Assembly: GCF_026339955.1 (NCBI RefSeq)
Contig: NZ_JAPEPW010000001.1
Span: 310,001-374,000, forward strand
DNA length: 64,000 nt
Source of the DNA: Streptomyces sp. NBC_01549
GTDB taxonomy: Bacteria > Actinomycetota > Actinomycetes > Streptomycetales > Streptomycetaceae
Direction: 5' to 3'
Below, piece after piece: positions 8,190 to 17,378 of this stretch. The notes under the pieces were generated by a model. It was given only the letters and a program-made list of their open reading frames with translations. It searched no databases and was not told the origin of the DNA. Numbering within the stretch: position 1 is the first letter of the stretch; each line of letters opens with the position of its first letter. The position numbers were made by a program, and so were the translations under genes.

Positions 8190-9245
8190 CTAGGGACGCG
8201 GCGCGTGCTCCTCTTGAACAAACGCGACAGCGTCGTCGGCCAGGCGTACGAGCTCCGCGACCGGCAGCGATCCCGCCGCCCTGCGCTCACGCGCGAAGGT
8301 GTTCGCGAGCCGCTGGAGCAGCTCGTTGAGCGGGGTCGGTACGCCGTGCAGCCGGCCGAGGAGGACGATCTCGCCGTTGAGGTAGTCGGCCTCGATGGTG
8401 CCGGTGCCCCGGTCGAGGGACTGCCAGGAGGAGCCGCCGCCACGTGCGGAGCCGTCGAAGGGCTCGAACCGGATCTTGTTGTCGCGGGCCTTCCTCTGCT
8501 CCTCCTCGCCGGTGTACGCGATATCGGCGGCGGTCAGCACCGCTTCGCCCTCCGCGCGCACCCGCGCGTAGAGCGCCAGGCCCTCCTCACTGGTCAGGAC
8601 GCCGCTGACCGCCTCGATCGCGTTCGCGAGATTGCCGAGCAGCTTGGCGTACTGCCAGCGGGCCACGTCCGGCACGACGGGTGCCTCGAAGTGGGCCTTC
8701 TCCAGGTCGGCGGCGATGCGGCGGGCCGTCTCGTCCGTGCCGTGCGGATGGCGGCCCAGGTGCAGGATTCCGGTGAGCGGGGCGCCCGCCGCCGACACCG
8801 TGCCCGGCTCGACGAGGGTCGCGGGCAGCCAGACGCAGACGCCGTACACCCGGCGGAAGCGGCGCAGCGCGATCCGGGGGCTCTCCACCCCGTTCTGCGC
8901 GCAGACCAGCGGCAGCCGTTCGGCGGCTGTGCCGCCGCCCGCCACGGGTGCCGGGCCCCATGCCTCCAGGGCCGCCTCGCTGTCCTGAGTCTTCACCGCC
9001 AGGACCAGTACGTCGTCGGCGCGCAGTTCCCCGAGCGCCGCGGGCCCGTCGACCGTGGGCAGCCGGTGTGTGCGCGTCCCCTCCGAGGTCATGAGCCGCA
9101 GTCCGCGCGTGCGCAGCGCCTCGTAGTGCGCTCCCCGCGCGACCAGCGCCACCTCGTGGCCCGCCTCGGCCAGCCGGCCGCCGATGGCCCCGCCGACCGC
9201 TCCCGCTCCCGCTCCCGCTCCCGCTCCTATGATGATGTAACGCAT
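8190..9245 (-). CDS. panE: 2-dehydropantoate 2-reductase (ketopantoate reductase)
   Basis: A 351-aa ApbA/PanE-family enzyme, predicted to use NADPH to reduce ketopantoate to pantoate in pantothenate synthesis. The Rossmann motif at the N terminus, normally GAGAVGG, is stretched here to MRYIIIGAGAGAGAGAVGG because of a five-copy CCGCTC repeat (9197-9226). AVKTQDSEAAL and CAQNGVES are the usual nucleotide-binding segments; the catalytic lysine lies in WQYAKLLGNLANAIEAVSG. The gene diverges from the aldo/keto reductase with only 39 bp between the start codons. Streptomyces often have several paralogues, so the true substrate may differ. Confidence 0.82.
   Translation of the reverse strand: MRYIIIGAGAGAGAGAVGGAIGGRLAEAGHEVALVARGAHYEALRTRGLRLMTSEGTRTHRLPTVDGPAALGELRADDVLVLAVKTQDSEAALEAWGPAPVAGGGTAAERLPLVCAQNGVESPRIALRRFRRVYGVCVWLPATLVEPGTVSAAGAPLTGILHLGRHPHGTDETARRIAADLEKAHFEAPVVPDVARWQYAKLLGNLANAIEAVSGVLTSEEGLALYARVRAEGEAVLTAADIAYTGEEEQRKARDNKIRFEPFDGSARGGGSSWQSLDRGTGTIEADYLNGEIVLLGRLHGVPTPLNELLQRLANTFARERRAAGSLPVAELVRLADDAVAFVQEEHAPRP
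9197..9226 (+). repeat. Five perfect CCGCTC hexanucleotide copies inside panE
   Basis: Five uninterrupted 6-bp copies. On the coding strand they encode Gly-Ala dipeptides within the dinucleotide-binding loop. Because the unit is 6 bp, slippage would change loop length without breaking the frame. Confidence 0.9.
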
Positions 9246-9284
9246 GGAGACGAGCCTCGCACAGTCGTATGTACCCTCCATTAA

Positions 9285-10115
9285 ATGGTTTCGGAAAGCT
9301 TCGTCCTCGGTGGGGAGCTGCCGGTGCGGCGGCTCGGTTTCGGCACCGCGCAGTTGACCGGTCCCGGCTACTGGGGGTCGCGCGGGGACGCCCGGGACGC
9401 GGTGGCCGTGCTGCGGCGGGCCATCGAGCGCGGGGTCACGCTCGTCGACACCGCCGACAACTACGGTCCCGCGATCGCCGAGGAGCTGGTCGCCGAGGCC
9501 CTGTATCCCTACGACGAGGACCTGTTGATCGCGACCAAGGGCGGAGTCGTGCGCACCAGTGACCGTGCCTGGCACGTCGACGGGCGGCCCGAGCGGTTGC
9601 GGGCGATGTGCGAGGCGAGTCTGCGGCGGCTGCGGCTCGACACGATCGGCCTGTACCAGCTGCACCGGCTCGACCCTGCCGTGCCGCCGGCCGAACAGCT
9701 GGGCGCGCTCGACGAGTTGCGTACGGAGGGCAAGATCCGGCACATCGGGCTCGACACCGTCACCGCCGAACAGCTTGAATCGGCATGGGAGTTGACCGAA
9801 ATCGCCTCGGTCCAGAACCGCTTCAACCTGCTCGACCGCGACTCGGAGCCGCTGCTGAAGCTGTGCGAGGCGCGCGGGATCGCCTTCCTGCCCTGGTTCC
9901 CGCTGGGCAACGGCTCCCTCATCGCCGACCCGGAGTGCGCCCGGATCGCCGCCGCGCACGGGGCGACACCGGGGCAGATCGCCCTGGCCTGGCTGCTGCA
10001 CCGCTCCCCGGTGCTGTGCCCGACCCCGGGCACGGGATCCCTCGCTCATCTGGAGGAGAACCTCGACGCGGGCGCGGTGCGGCTCACCGCCGAGGACATG
10101 GCAGCGCTGGGTTGA
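9285..10115 (+). CDS. Aldo/keto reductase
   Basis: A 276-aa (beta/alpha)8 oxidoreductase. The catalytic tetrad is readable as Asp and Tyr in LVDTADNYGP, Lys in LLIATKGG and His in GLYQLHRLD. The C-terminal NADPH-binding part includes NRFNLLDRDSEPLL and PTPGTGSLAHLEENL. It would reduce aldehydes or ketones in the cytoplasm; substrate unknown. The ATG at 9285 has no obvious ribosome binding site (ATTAAATGG), which suggests a leaderless or weakly translated message. The gene diverges from panE. Confidence 0.88.
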   Translation: MVSESFVLGGELPVRRLGFGTAQLTGPGYWGSRGDARDAVAVLRRAIERGVTLVDTADNYGPAIAEELVAEALYPYDEDLLIATKGGVVRTSDRAWHVDGRPERLRAMCEASLRRLRLDTIGLYQLHRLDPAVPPAEQLGALDELRTEGKIRHIGLDTVTAEQLESAWELTEIASVQNRFNLLDRDSEPLLKLCEARGIAFLPWFPLGNGSLIADPECARIAAAHGATPGQIALAWLLHRSPVLCPTPGTGSLAHLEENLDAGAVRLTAEDMAALG

Positions 10116-10149
10116 CCTTGCCCCTGGGACAAGGACGAGGGTCTCGGAC

Positions 10150-11016
10150 ATGGACCAGTATCTGAAGCAGACGCCGTACAGCGATCCCGGCCACGCTCTG
10201 GACAGGGGCGGACTGCCCCGCGATCCGGAACAACTCGCCCGTGTCGTCAGAGATCTGATCATCCATCGGGGCGAGGGACGGCGCTTCGACTACGCGATCC
10301 CCGAGGAGCGGGTGCACGAGGACGCGGAGTCGCGGTACGCGGCGCAGCTGCTGCGGATCCTGGCGGAGCGCGGGGACGCCCCGCTCACCGAGCCGCGGGC
10401 GCCAGCGCAACGGTTCGTGGGCACGTGCCGGGACTTCGCGCTGCTGCACTGCTCCCTCCTGCGGGCCACGGGGACGCCCGCCCGGCTCCGTTGTGGCTTC
10501 GCCCGGTACTTCGACGCGTACTACGCCGACCACTGGGTCACCGAGTACCGCCTGCCGGACGGAAGTTGGCGGTTGGCCGACCCACAGGTCCACCACGAGT
10601 ACGACATCGACTTCGACCCGATGGACGTGCCCCGTGACCAGTTCCTGGTGGCCACCGACGCCTGGCGGGCGTGCCGCGAGGGAGGAGCCGACCCCCGGAG
10701 GTTCGGCGTGTTCGACCTCAACGGGATCGAGGGCCTGTCGTATCACGGCCTGTGGTTCGTCCGCGCCGACGTCCTGCGCGACCTGGCCGCCCTCAACGGC
10801 GTCGAACTACTGCCCTGGGACGCCTGGGGCCCGGAGATCCTCGACGACGCCGCGCTCGACGCGGAGGAGCTCGCCCTGATCGACTCCGTCGCCGCGGCCG
10901 GCAGCGAGGACGAGCTGCGCCGCCTGTACCGGGACCCGAGGCTGACGGTCCCGGACGAGATCGTTTCGTACACCACCTATGGCGGCGTACGAAAGGTCAC
11001 TGTGGGTCGGACCTGA
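10150..11016 (+). CDS. Transglutaminase-like superfamily protein
   Basis: A 288-aa cytoplasmic protein with the papain-like triad of the transglutaminase-like fold: Cys in FVGTCRDFALLHCSLLRA, His in YYADHWVTEYRLPDGSW and Asp in RLADPQVHH. Such proteins in bacteria are peptidases or amidases, and no substrate can be assigned. It starts 34 bp after the aldo/keto reductase and may be co-transcribed with it. Its last 20 bp overlap the 3' end of the convergent SnoaL/DUF4440-like gene. Confidence 0.78.
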   Translation: MDQYLKQTPYSDPGHALDRGGLPRDPEQLARVVRDLIIHRGEGRRFDYAIPEERVHEDAESRYAAQLLRILAERGDAPLTEPRAPAQRFVGTCRDFALLHCSLLRATGTPARLRCGFARYFDAYYADHWVTEYRLPDGSWRLADPQVHHEYDIDFDPMDVPRDQFLVATDAWRACREGGADPRRFGVFDLNGIEGLSYHGLWFVRADVLRDLAALNGVELLPWDAWGPEILDDAALDAEELALIDSVAAAGSEDELRRLYRDPRLTVPDEIVSYTTYGGVRKVTVGRT

Positions 11017-11374
11017 ACGGTGTGCCCTGGTGGAAGTACAGGCGCCAGCCGTCCTCCGTCCGCCGCCATAGCGAACTCCGGTGCACCCGGCGGCCGTTGT
11101 CCTCCTCCGTGTCGAAGGTGAGGTGGACCAGGTCCGGTGCGAGCTGGACGCCCTTCATCCGCGAGGCGGTGAGGGGCCGCGACCCGGGCACGGCCTTGCC
11201 GGTCAGTTCGGCGAGGACGGAGGCGCGGTCCCACAGCCGCCCGGAGCTGCCGAACTCGTAGAAGTCGGGGTGGAGCAGCGCTCCGAGCCGCTCCGGCGAG
11301 CGGCGGACCTCCGCGTCGAGCAGCCTCAGTTCGCCCATGATGGCGGCCTCCACGGCGGGGTTGTGCTCAGGCAC
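10997..11374 (-). CDS. NTF2-like / DUF4440 family protein
   Basis: A 125-aa protein with the cone-like NTF2 fold: AIMGELRLLDAEVRRSPE, LLHPDFYEFGSSGRLWDR and the C-terminal WRLYFHQGTPF. DUF4440 proteins are small enzymes or binding proteins of unknown role. The GTG start overlaps the stop of the upstream DUF1697 gene by 8 nt, so the pair is likely translated together. The 3' end overlaps the convergent transglutaminase-like gene. Confidence 0.78.
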   Translation of the reverse strand: MPEHNPAVEAAIMGELRLLDAEVRRSPERLGALLHPDFYEFGSSGRLWDRASVLAELTGKAVPGSRPLTASRMKGVQLAPDLVHLTFDTEEDNGRRVHRSSLWRRTEDGWRLYFHQGTPFRSDPQ

Positions 11375-11915
11375 CGGTCAGCTCCTCGAGTTTGACGACC
11401 GTGTTCCAGTTGCGGGCGGTGGCGGTGATGCCCTTGAGGAGCCGGGGCTTCGACAGGGCCACGGCGAGCTTGGAGCGTCCGAGGCCGTCGGGGGCGTACA
11501 GATAGAGCGCCCGGTCCCCGAGGCGGAACTCCTCCGGCAGGAAGAGGGCCGGGTCGACCGAGGCGAAGCGCTCGGGGTCGACGGGGCCGGAGAAGTAGGT
11601 GACGTGCAGCTGCTTGGCCTCCAGTTCGGCGGCCGGGAACGGGCACGCCTCCCGTACGGCCCTCAGATAGGCGTGGTCGCGGACCAGTACGCCGACGCCG
11701 AAGCCGAAGTGCTTCTCTATCGCCTCGGCCAACTCGGCCGCCAGGGAGTCCTCGTCACCGCGGTCGGCGGAGAAGACGGCGTTGCCGCTCTGGAGATACG
11801 TCTGTACGTCGCCGTGGCCGAGTTCCGCGATCAGCGTGCGGAGCTCGGCCATCGGCACCTTCTTGTTGCCGCCCACGTTGATCCCGCGCAGCAGTGCCGC
11901 GTATGTCGTCGCCAT
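11367..11915 (-). CDS. DUF1697 family protein
   Basis: A 182-aa cytoplasmic protein. The opening TTYAALLRGINVGGNKKVPM and YLQSGNAVF are the hallmark of DUF1697, as is TARNWNTVVKL near the end. The function of the family is unknown. Start at ATG 11915 is preferred; a GTG two codons upstream is also possible. It forms a two-gene unit with the DUF4440 gene. Confidence 0.85.
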   Translation of the reverse strand: MATTYAALLRGINVGGNKKVPMAELRTLIAELGHGDVQTYLQSGNAVFSADRGDEDSLAAELAEAIEKHFGFGVGVLVRDHAYLRAVREACPFPAAELEAKQLHVTYFSGPVDPERFASVDPALFLPEEFRLGDRALYLYAPDGLGRSKLAVALSKPRLLKGITATARNWNTVVKLEELTGA

Positions 11916-12191
11916 CCGCACACCATAGGACGGCCGTCAGGCCCGGGCGGACCAACACCCGCACCCCGGTCCCGATCGACGGCCGCACCCTGATCCGGAT
12001 CCCCGAGAGGCCCGGATAGGTGTAAGGGGCCCCTGTCCTCCCCAGTGCGGAGGCGACGGGGTCCGCGGGGAGGAGCCGGAGGTCGTGGGGTTCACCGGGC
12101 AGCACGAGGAGACGCTCTTATCCGCCCCCTACCTTCATAAGCAGAGGTGACGGCAGGGGGCTGTCACCGTGCACAAGGGGGCAGGCCCGTC

Positions 12192-14456
12192 ATGGGGAAC
12201 GGAGACATACGGGTGCGGGGCATCGCCGCGCGGGCAGGCGGCTGGAGCGCCCGGCACCGATGGGCCGCCGTGGGGATCTGGGTGCTGTTCGTCGTCCTGG
12301 CGATGGGGATCGGCTCGGCGGCGGGCCGCGTCGACGTCAAGGAGAGCGACCAGCTCAAGGGCGAGACGCACACCGCCGCGAAGATCATCGAGGACGCCGG
12401 GATCGAGGAACCGGCCAGTGAGAGCGTTCTGATCCAGGGGAAGGACGCGAGCGTCAAGGCCACGGACGCCGACTTCCGCGCCGCCGTCACCGCCGTCGTC
12501 AAGGCCGTCGAGGGGACCGGCAAGGTCACGGACGTGACCTCCCCGTACGACACGAAGACGATCTCCAGAGACGGGCGCAGCGCGCTCGTGCAGTTCGACA
12601 TGCGGGGCGACGCGGAGACCGCGGGTGACCGCGTCGAGCCGGTGCTGAACGCCGTCAAGGGCGTCCAGAAGGACCACGCGGGGCTGCGGATCGAGGAGAT
12701 CGGCGGCGCCAGCATGCAGAAGACCTTCTCCGACGCGTTCGGCGACGACTTCAAGAAGGCCGAGTACTCCGCGGTGCCGGTGGCCCTCGGCATTCTGCTG
12801 ATCGCCTTCGGCGCCCTGGTGGCGGCGCTGCTCCCGGTGGCGCTCGCAGTCACCGCGATCATGGCGACGATGGGCCTGATGGGCATCGTCAGCCACCTCC
12901 AGCCGATGAGTGACACCGCCAACTCCGTGATGCTCCTGGTGGGTCTGGCCGTCGGCGTCGACTACTGCCTGTTCTATCTGCGCCGTGAGCGCGAGGAGCG
13001 CGAGGCCGGCCGGGACGCCGGTGCCGCGCTGCGGATCGCCGCCGCCACCAGTGGCCGCGCCATCGTCGTCTCCGGTGTCACGGTGTGCGTGGCCATGGCC
13101 GGCATGCTCTTCACCGGACTCGCCGAGTTCGAGGCGATGGGGCTGGCCTCGCTGATGGTCGTGGCGGTCGCCATGGTCGGCTCGGTCACCGTGCTGCCCG
13201 CGCTGCTCTCACTGCTCGGTGAGCGGGTCGAGAAGGGCCGCCTTCCGTTCCTGCACCCGGACAAGCGGCGGGCCAGGGGCAAGCGCGTCCGGTCCGCCGA
13301 GGAGGGCAGCCGGTTCTGGAGCGCGGTGCTGCGGGTCGTGCTCGCCAAGCCCGCCGTCTCGCTGGTCGTCGCGGCCGGGGCGCTGCTGGCCATCGCCGCT
13401 CCCGCCCTCGGCATGAAGACGCAACAGCTCACGCTGGACAAGGAGTTCGGCAACTCGCTGCCGATCGTGGGGACGTACAACCGGGTCAACGACGCCTTCC
13501 CCGGCGGGTCGGAGCCGGCCGAGGTGGTCGTCAAGGCACACGACATCGACGCCGCCGACGTGAAGTCCGCGCTCGCCGACTTCCGTACCGAGGCGATCAG
13601 TTCGGGCGCCTCGCGCGGCCCGGTCGACATCAAGGTGCACGCGGCGCAGAACGTCGCCTTCGTGTACGTGCCCCTCGTGGGCGGCTCCGACCAGGACAAG
13701 GCGGAGAAGAGCCTTCAGCTGCTGCGCGACAAGGTGCGGCCCGACACGCTCGGCAAGGTCGACGGCGTCCAGGCCCCGATCACCGGACAGGTCGCCGGAT
13801 CGCACGACTTCAGCGACCAGTTGCTCGGCTCGGTCGCCCCGGTCTTCGCGTTCGTGGTCGTCTTCGCCTTCCTGCTGATGCTGCTCTCGTTCCGCTCGCT
13901 GACGATCGCGATCACCTCGATCGTGCTCAACCTCCTGTCGGTCGCGGCGGCCTACGGCATCCTGGTCGCCGTGTTCCAGCACGGCTGGGGCGCCTCGCTG
14001 GTCGGCGCGGAGGGTGTGGGCGCCATCATCACCTGGCTGCCGCTGTTCCTCTTCGTGATCCTCTTCGGACTCTCGATGGACTACCACGTCTTCGTGGTCT
14101 CGCGGATCCGTGAGGCGCGGCTGCGGGGCCGGGACACCAAGGACGCGATCCGGCACGGGGTGGTCACGACGGCCGGTGTCGTCACCAGCGCCGCCGTCAT
14201 CATGGTCGCCGTCTTCGCGATCTTCGGAACGCTGTCCATGCAGTCCATGAAGCAGATGGGTGTGGGCCTCGCGGCCGCCGTGCTCATCGACGCGACGATC
14301 ATCCGAGGGGTGCTGCTGCCGGCCGTGATGGCGCTGCTCGGCGAGCGCAACTGGTATCTGCCGAAGTGGCTGAACCGGCTGCCGGACCTCACCCACGACG
14401 AGTCGCCCGAGGCCGTGCTCCCGCCGGCCCGGGAGGGCGAGCGGGCCGGGGTGTGA
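12192..14456 (+). CDS. MMPL-family RND-like transporter
   Basis: A 754-aa membrane protein with the MMPL layout: one N-terminal membrane segment (about residues 17-40), an extracytoplasmic domain, a block of five to six membrane segments, a second extracytoplasmic domain and a second block. The RND-type motifs LLVGLAVGVDYCLFYLRR and FGLSMDYHVFVVSRIREA are present in the two halves, with the proton-relay Asp-Tyr pairs. Related proteins export lipids, siderophores or antibiotics; the cargo here is unknown. The ATG at 12192 is chosen with AAGGGGGC upstream. A near-perfect terminator hairpin follows the stop codon. Confidence 0.87.
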   Translation: MGNGDIRVRGIAARAGGWSARHRWAAVGIWVLFVVLAMGIGSAAGRVDVKESDQLKGETHTAAKIIEDAGIEEPASESVLIQGKDASVKATDADFRAAVTAVVKAVEGTGKVTDVTSPYDTKTISRDGRSALVQFDMRGDAETAGDRVEPVLNAVKGVQKDHAGLRIEEIGGASMQKTFSDAFGDDFKKAEYSAVPVALGILLIAFGALVAALLPVALAVTAIMATMGLMGIVSHLQPMSDTANSVMLLVGLAVGVDYCLFYLRREREEREAGRDAGAALRIAAATSGRAIVVSGVTVCVAMAGMLFTGLAEFEAMGLASLMVVAVAMVGSVTVLPALLSLLGERVEKGRLPFLHPDKRRARGKRVRSAEEGSRFWSAVLRVVLAKPAVSLVVAAGALLAIAAPALGMKTQQLTLDKEFGNSLPIVGTYNRVNDAFPGGSEPAEVVVKAHDIDAADVKSALADFRTEAISSGASRGPVDIKVHAAQNVAFVYVPLVGGSDQDKAEKSLQLLRDKVRPDTLGKVDGVQAPITGQVAGSHDFSDQLLGSVAPVFAFVVVFAFLLMLLSFRSLTIAITSIVLNLLSVAAAYGILVAVFQHGWGASLVGAEGVGAIITWLPLFLFVILFGLSMDYHVFVVSRIREARLRGRDTKDAIRHGVVTTAGVVTSAAVIMVAVFAIFGTLSMQSMKQMGVGLAAAVLIDATIIRGVLLPAVMALLGERNWYLPKWLNRLPDLTHDESPEAVLPPAREGERAGV

Positions 14457-14478
14457 CCCCGTAACCGCGTCGGCAACA

Positions 14479-14512
14479 GGGCCTGTTGGTTCCCCAGGGA
14501 ACCAACAGGCCC
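14479..14512 (+). terminator. Strong intrinsic terminator hairpin after the MMPL gene
   Basis: A perfect 16-bp stem (GGGCCTGTTGGTTCCC and its reverse complement) with a 2-nt loop, followed by TTT. It lies 23 bp after the MMPL stop and can also serve the convergent glycosyltransferase gene. Confidence 0.9.
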
Positions 14513-14517
14513 TTTGC

Positions 14518-14620
14518 CCGGGCGCCCGTCTTGTCCGGGCGCCCGTCCTGTCCGGGCGCCCGTCTTGCCCACGTGCCGGTCTTGCCTACGGGCCGGCCCT
14601 GCCCACCGCGCCCGTCTTGT
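14518..14620 (+). repeat. Six tandem copies of a 17-bp repeat
   Basis: Head-to-tail units with the consensus CCGGGCGCCCGTCTTGT. The first three copies (14518-14568) differ by only one or two bases; the next three (14569-14620, one of 18 bp) are degenerate. The array fills the whole space between the MMPL terminator and the stop codon of the convergent glycosyltransferase. Each unit contains the palindrome GGGCGCCC. Confidence 0.9.
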
Positions 14621-15820
14621 CTACGTGCCCGCCGGCAGCTCGGCCTCGATGAGGTCGGCCGCCCGCCGGGTGCCGCCCTCTCCCGCCATCTCCTCCCGGA
14701 TCACCGCCAGGCGGCGCGCCACCTCGGGATCCGCGACCAGGGCCAGGACCGTCTCCCGCAGGGTCTCGGCGGTGGCCTGTGCCATCGTCAGATGGCGTGC
14801 CACGCCCAGCGCCTGGAGCATGTCGGCGTTGCCGAACTGGTCGGCGGCCTGCGGTACGGCGACCATCGGGGTGCCGGTGGCCAGCCCTTCCTGGCTGCCG
14901 CCCGCACCGGCGTGCGTGACGAACGCGTCGGCCTGCCGGAGGATCGCGAGCTGGGGCACCCACGGGTGGACCTCCACATTGCCGGGCAGCTCCCCCAGCT
15001 CCTCGGGGTCGACGAAGCGGCCGATCTGCAGTACGACATGCCAGCCCGGCAGCCCGCCGAAGGCCTCGGCGCACGCGCGGTAGAAGGTGGGCTGCTTGGT
15101 GAAGCTGGAGCCCAGCGACACGAGCAGTACCTTCTCGGCGTCGGCGGGCCGCCGCCAGTCCCCCTGCGCTGCGCGGTCGCCCTGGCAGGCGCCGACGAAG
15201 GTGTACCGCTTCTCGTCGACACGGTCGGCGTTCGGCTGGAGGGCCCTGGGGATGAGGACGAGGCACCGGTCGGGGCGGCCCATGAAGTCCTCGACGCTCA
15301 GGTCCATGCCGTTCTCCGCGATCCAGCGCGCGAAGGTGCCGTAGAACGCCTTGCCGCGCGGGGTCCGCTTGAGCGGCTCGAACAGCGGCTTGCCGACTTC
15401 CTCGTCGTACCCCTCCCACGCGACGAGGTTCGGGGAGAGCTGCACGATCGGGACGCCCCAGCGGTGGGCGAGCACCCGGGCCGGGTACGCGGTGATGTCG
15501 TACAGCACGAGGTCCGGTTCGTCACCCGCGTAGGCCGCCGCGAGCTGCGGCTCGGCCTGGAGCGCGTCGGCCAGGAACGGCTCGATGTTGTCGATCAGCT
15601 CGGTCCCCCATGCCTCCGGGTCCTCGTCCGTGGGCAGGGTCGAGTGCCAGAGCTTCGGCTCGGCCCCCGTCTCGGCGACCTTTTCGGCGAAGGCGGGCGG
15701 AATCGCGTACGTCACGCGGTGACCGCGCGCCACGAGCTCGCGGATCACCTCGATGCTCGGGTTCACGTGCCCGTGGGCTGCGATGGAGAACATGGCGATG
15801 TGGGCGGGGCGGGTAGTCAT
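14621..15820 (-). CDS. mgt: Macrolide-inactivating glycosyltransferase (MGT/OleI-OleD type)
   Basis: A 399-aa GT1 glycosyltransferase that matches S. lividans Mgt nearly from end to end, for example [31 protein letters not shown] and [17 protein letters not shown]. The nucleotide-sugar box is [19 protein letters not shown] with [18 protein letters not shown] and [10 protein letters not shown]. The catalytic His-Asp pair is the His of AAHGHVN plus an Asp near residue 110. Mgt glucosylates the 2'-OH of macrolides and inactivates them inside the cell, and enzymes like it also accept flavonoids. The gene is alone; a perfect palindrome just upstream suggests a repressor site. Confidence 0.9.
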   Translation of the reverse strand: MTTRPAHIAMFSIAAHGHVNPSIEVIRELVARGHRVTYAIPPAFAEKVAETGAEPKLWHSTLPTDEDPEAWGTELIDNIEPFLADALQAEPQLAAAYAGDEPDLVLYDITAYPARVLAHRWGVPIVQLSPNLVAWEGYDEEVGKPLFEPLKRTPRGKAFYGTFARWIAENGMDLSVEDFMGRPDRCLVLIPRALQPNADRVDEKRYTFVGACQGDRAAQGDWRRPADAEKVLLVSLGSSFTKQPTFYRACAEAFGGLPGWHVVLQIGRFVDPEELGELPGNVEVHPWVPQLAILRQADAFVTHAGAGGSQEGLATGTPMVAVPQAADQFGNADMLQALGVARHLTMAQATAETLRETVLALVADPEVARRLAVIREEMAGEGGTRRAADLIEAELPAGT

Positions 15821-15837
15821 GCCGCGACCTTAGGCGA

Positions 15838-15853
15838 GACGAGACGTCTCGTC
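15838..15853. promoter_or_regulatory. Perfect 16-bp palindrome upstream of mgt (operator candidate)
   Basis: GACGAGACGTCTCGTC equals its own reverse complement and begins 18 bp upstream of the glycosyltransferase start codon. Its size and symmetry suit a TetR-family dimer. No regulator gene is adjacent. Confidence 0.6.
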
Positions 15854-15992
15854 CAGCGTATTTCCGCCCGCCTCGGCTGCGACCGCCCCTCGTCGCCGCC
15901 AGCCCCCGGGTTGCTGGGGTGGCCGCGCACAGGTGGTGGTGACAGGGAGTCGAGGGTCCTGGGTCCGGTGGCTGGTGGTCGGCCGGGTGTTG

Positions 15993-17378
15993 TCACTCGC
16001 ACGGGTGAGGGTGATCGATGAGGTGCGCGGCTGGGGAACGTGTGGTCTAGGTTCACGGCATGGCACGGTTTCGGATGTACCCGACGGGTGGGCAGGAGCG
16101 GCAGATGCTGCTGCACTGTGCGCACGCGAGGTACGTGTGGAACCTCACTGTCGAGCAGCACGCGCACTGGAAGCCGGGCCGGAGGTCCGCGCCCGGCTTC
16201 GCGGAGCAGTGCCGTCAACTCACCGAGGCCCGGCGGGAGAACGAGTGGCTGGCCGCCGGGAACGCCGATGTGCAGCAGCAGGCCCTCCAGGACTTTGCGA
16301 AGGCCAAGGCCGCCCGCTTCACGTCCGGGTTCGGTGAGCCGACCTGGCGCAAGAAGTTCGTGCATGAGGGCTTCCGTGTCATCGGCACCGACCGCGTGCC
16401 CGAATATCACGAGGACGGCTCGGCGAAGCTGAACGCGAAGACCGGCAGGCAGGTCATGGGCCGGTCCGTCGTGGTGCGGAAACTGAACCGGCGGTGGGCT
16501 CAGGTGAAGGTGCCCGGCTGCGGCTGGGTCCGCTTCCGCCTCAGCGCCCAGGGCAAGGGCGCGAGGCTGCCCGACGCGAAGACGTTCCGCGTCACGCTGA
16601 AGAACGGGCAGTGGCACGCCGCGTTCGCCGTCGTCCCCGAGCCGGTCCCCGCACCCGGCACGGGCGAGGTCATCGGCATCGACCGCGGCGTGACCATCAC
16701 CGCGGCTCTCTCCGACGGGCGGAAACTGAACTGCCCGCAGCTCACCGTCCGGGAACGGGCACAGATCCGCAAACACCAGCGGCGCGCCGCCCGCGCACCC
16801 AAGGGCAGCGACCACAAAGCAGCCGGGTACGCGAAGGCCGCGAAGCTCAAGGCCCGCGAGGTGAACCGCCGCAAGGACTGGTGCGAGAAAACCAGCACCC
16901 TGCTCGCCCGCACCTATGATCTGGTGCGGTTCGAGAAGCTGAACATCAAGAACATGACCCGCTCCGCGAAGGGAACCATGGAGCAGCCCGGCCAAGGCGT
17001 CCGGCAGAAGGCCGGACTGAACCGGGGCATCCTCGCCCAGGGCTGGGGCCTGCTGCGGCAGCGCACCGGGCACAAGGCACCGGGCCGGGTCGAGGACGTC
17101 CCCGCCCCGTACACCTCTCTGCGGTGCAGCGCCTGCGGATGGATCGACAAGAACTCGCGCAAGAGCCAAGCCGAGTTCGTCTGTTCCTCCTGCGGCTTCA
17201 CCTGCAACGCGGACACCAACGCAGCATCCAACGTCGCGGCAGGACAGGGCGGGATCCCCCGCCCTCGGCGCTCAGCCGGTGCCGGAGGGGTGACAACGGC
17301 CACCGGCCGCTCGAGCGCCCGTGAACCTCAACCCACCCGGGTTGGAATCCCCCTCTTTGAAAAGGGGGAGGATGTCAA
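15993..17378 (+). mobile_element. IS200/IS605-type TnpB-only element
   Basis: The element consists of a tnpB gene without tnpA. The right end is well marked: a GGAATCCCCCTC hairpin (stem CCCCC at 17349-17353 with GGGGG at 17364-17368) followed by GAGGATGTCAA, a tail I associate with actinomycete TnpB elements and which would be the 3' end of the guide (omega) RNA. The left end is only suggested, by a 6-bp stem at 15993-16008. Sequence beyond the right end is the 5' part of a sugar-ABC permease gene on the opposite strand, so the element marks a break in that gene. Confidence 0.65.

Noticed and set aside
14518..14620. Possible CRISPR or REP-type element
   Set aside because: Contiguous 17-bp units without spacers; a plain tandem array explains it.
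14621..15820. Part of a macrolide biosynthetic gene cluster
   Set aside because: No polyketide synthase or sugar genes are nearby; stand-alone Mgt is a known self-standing detoxification enzyme.
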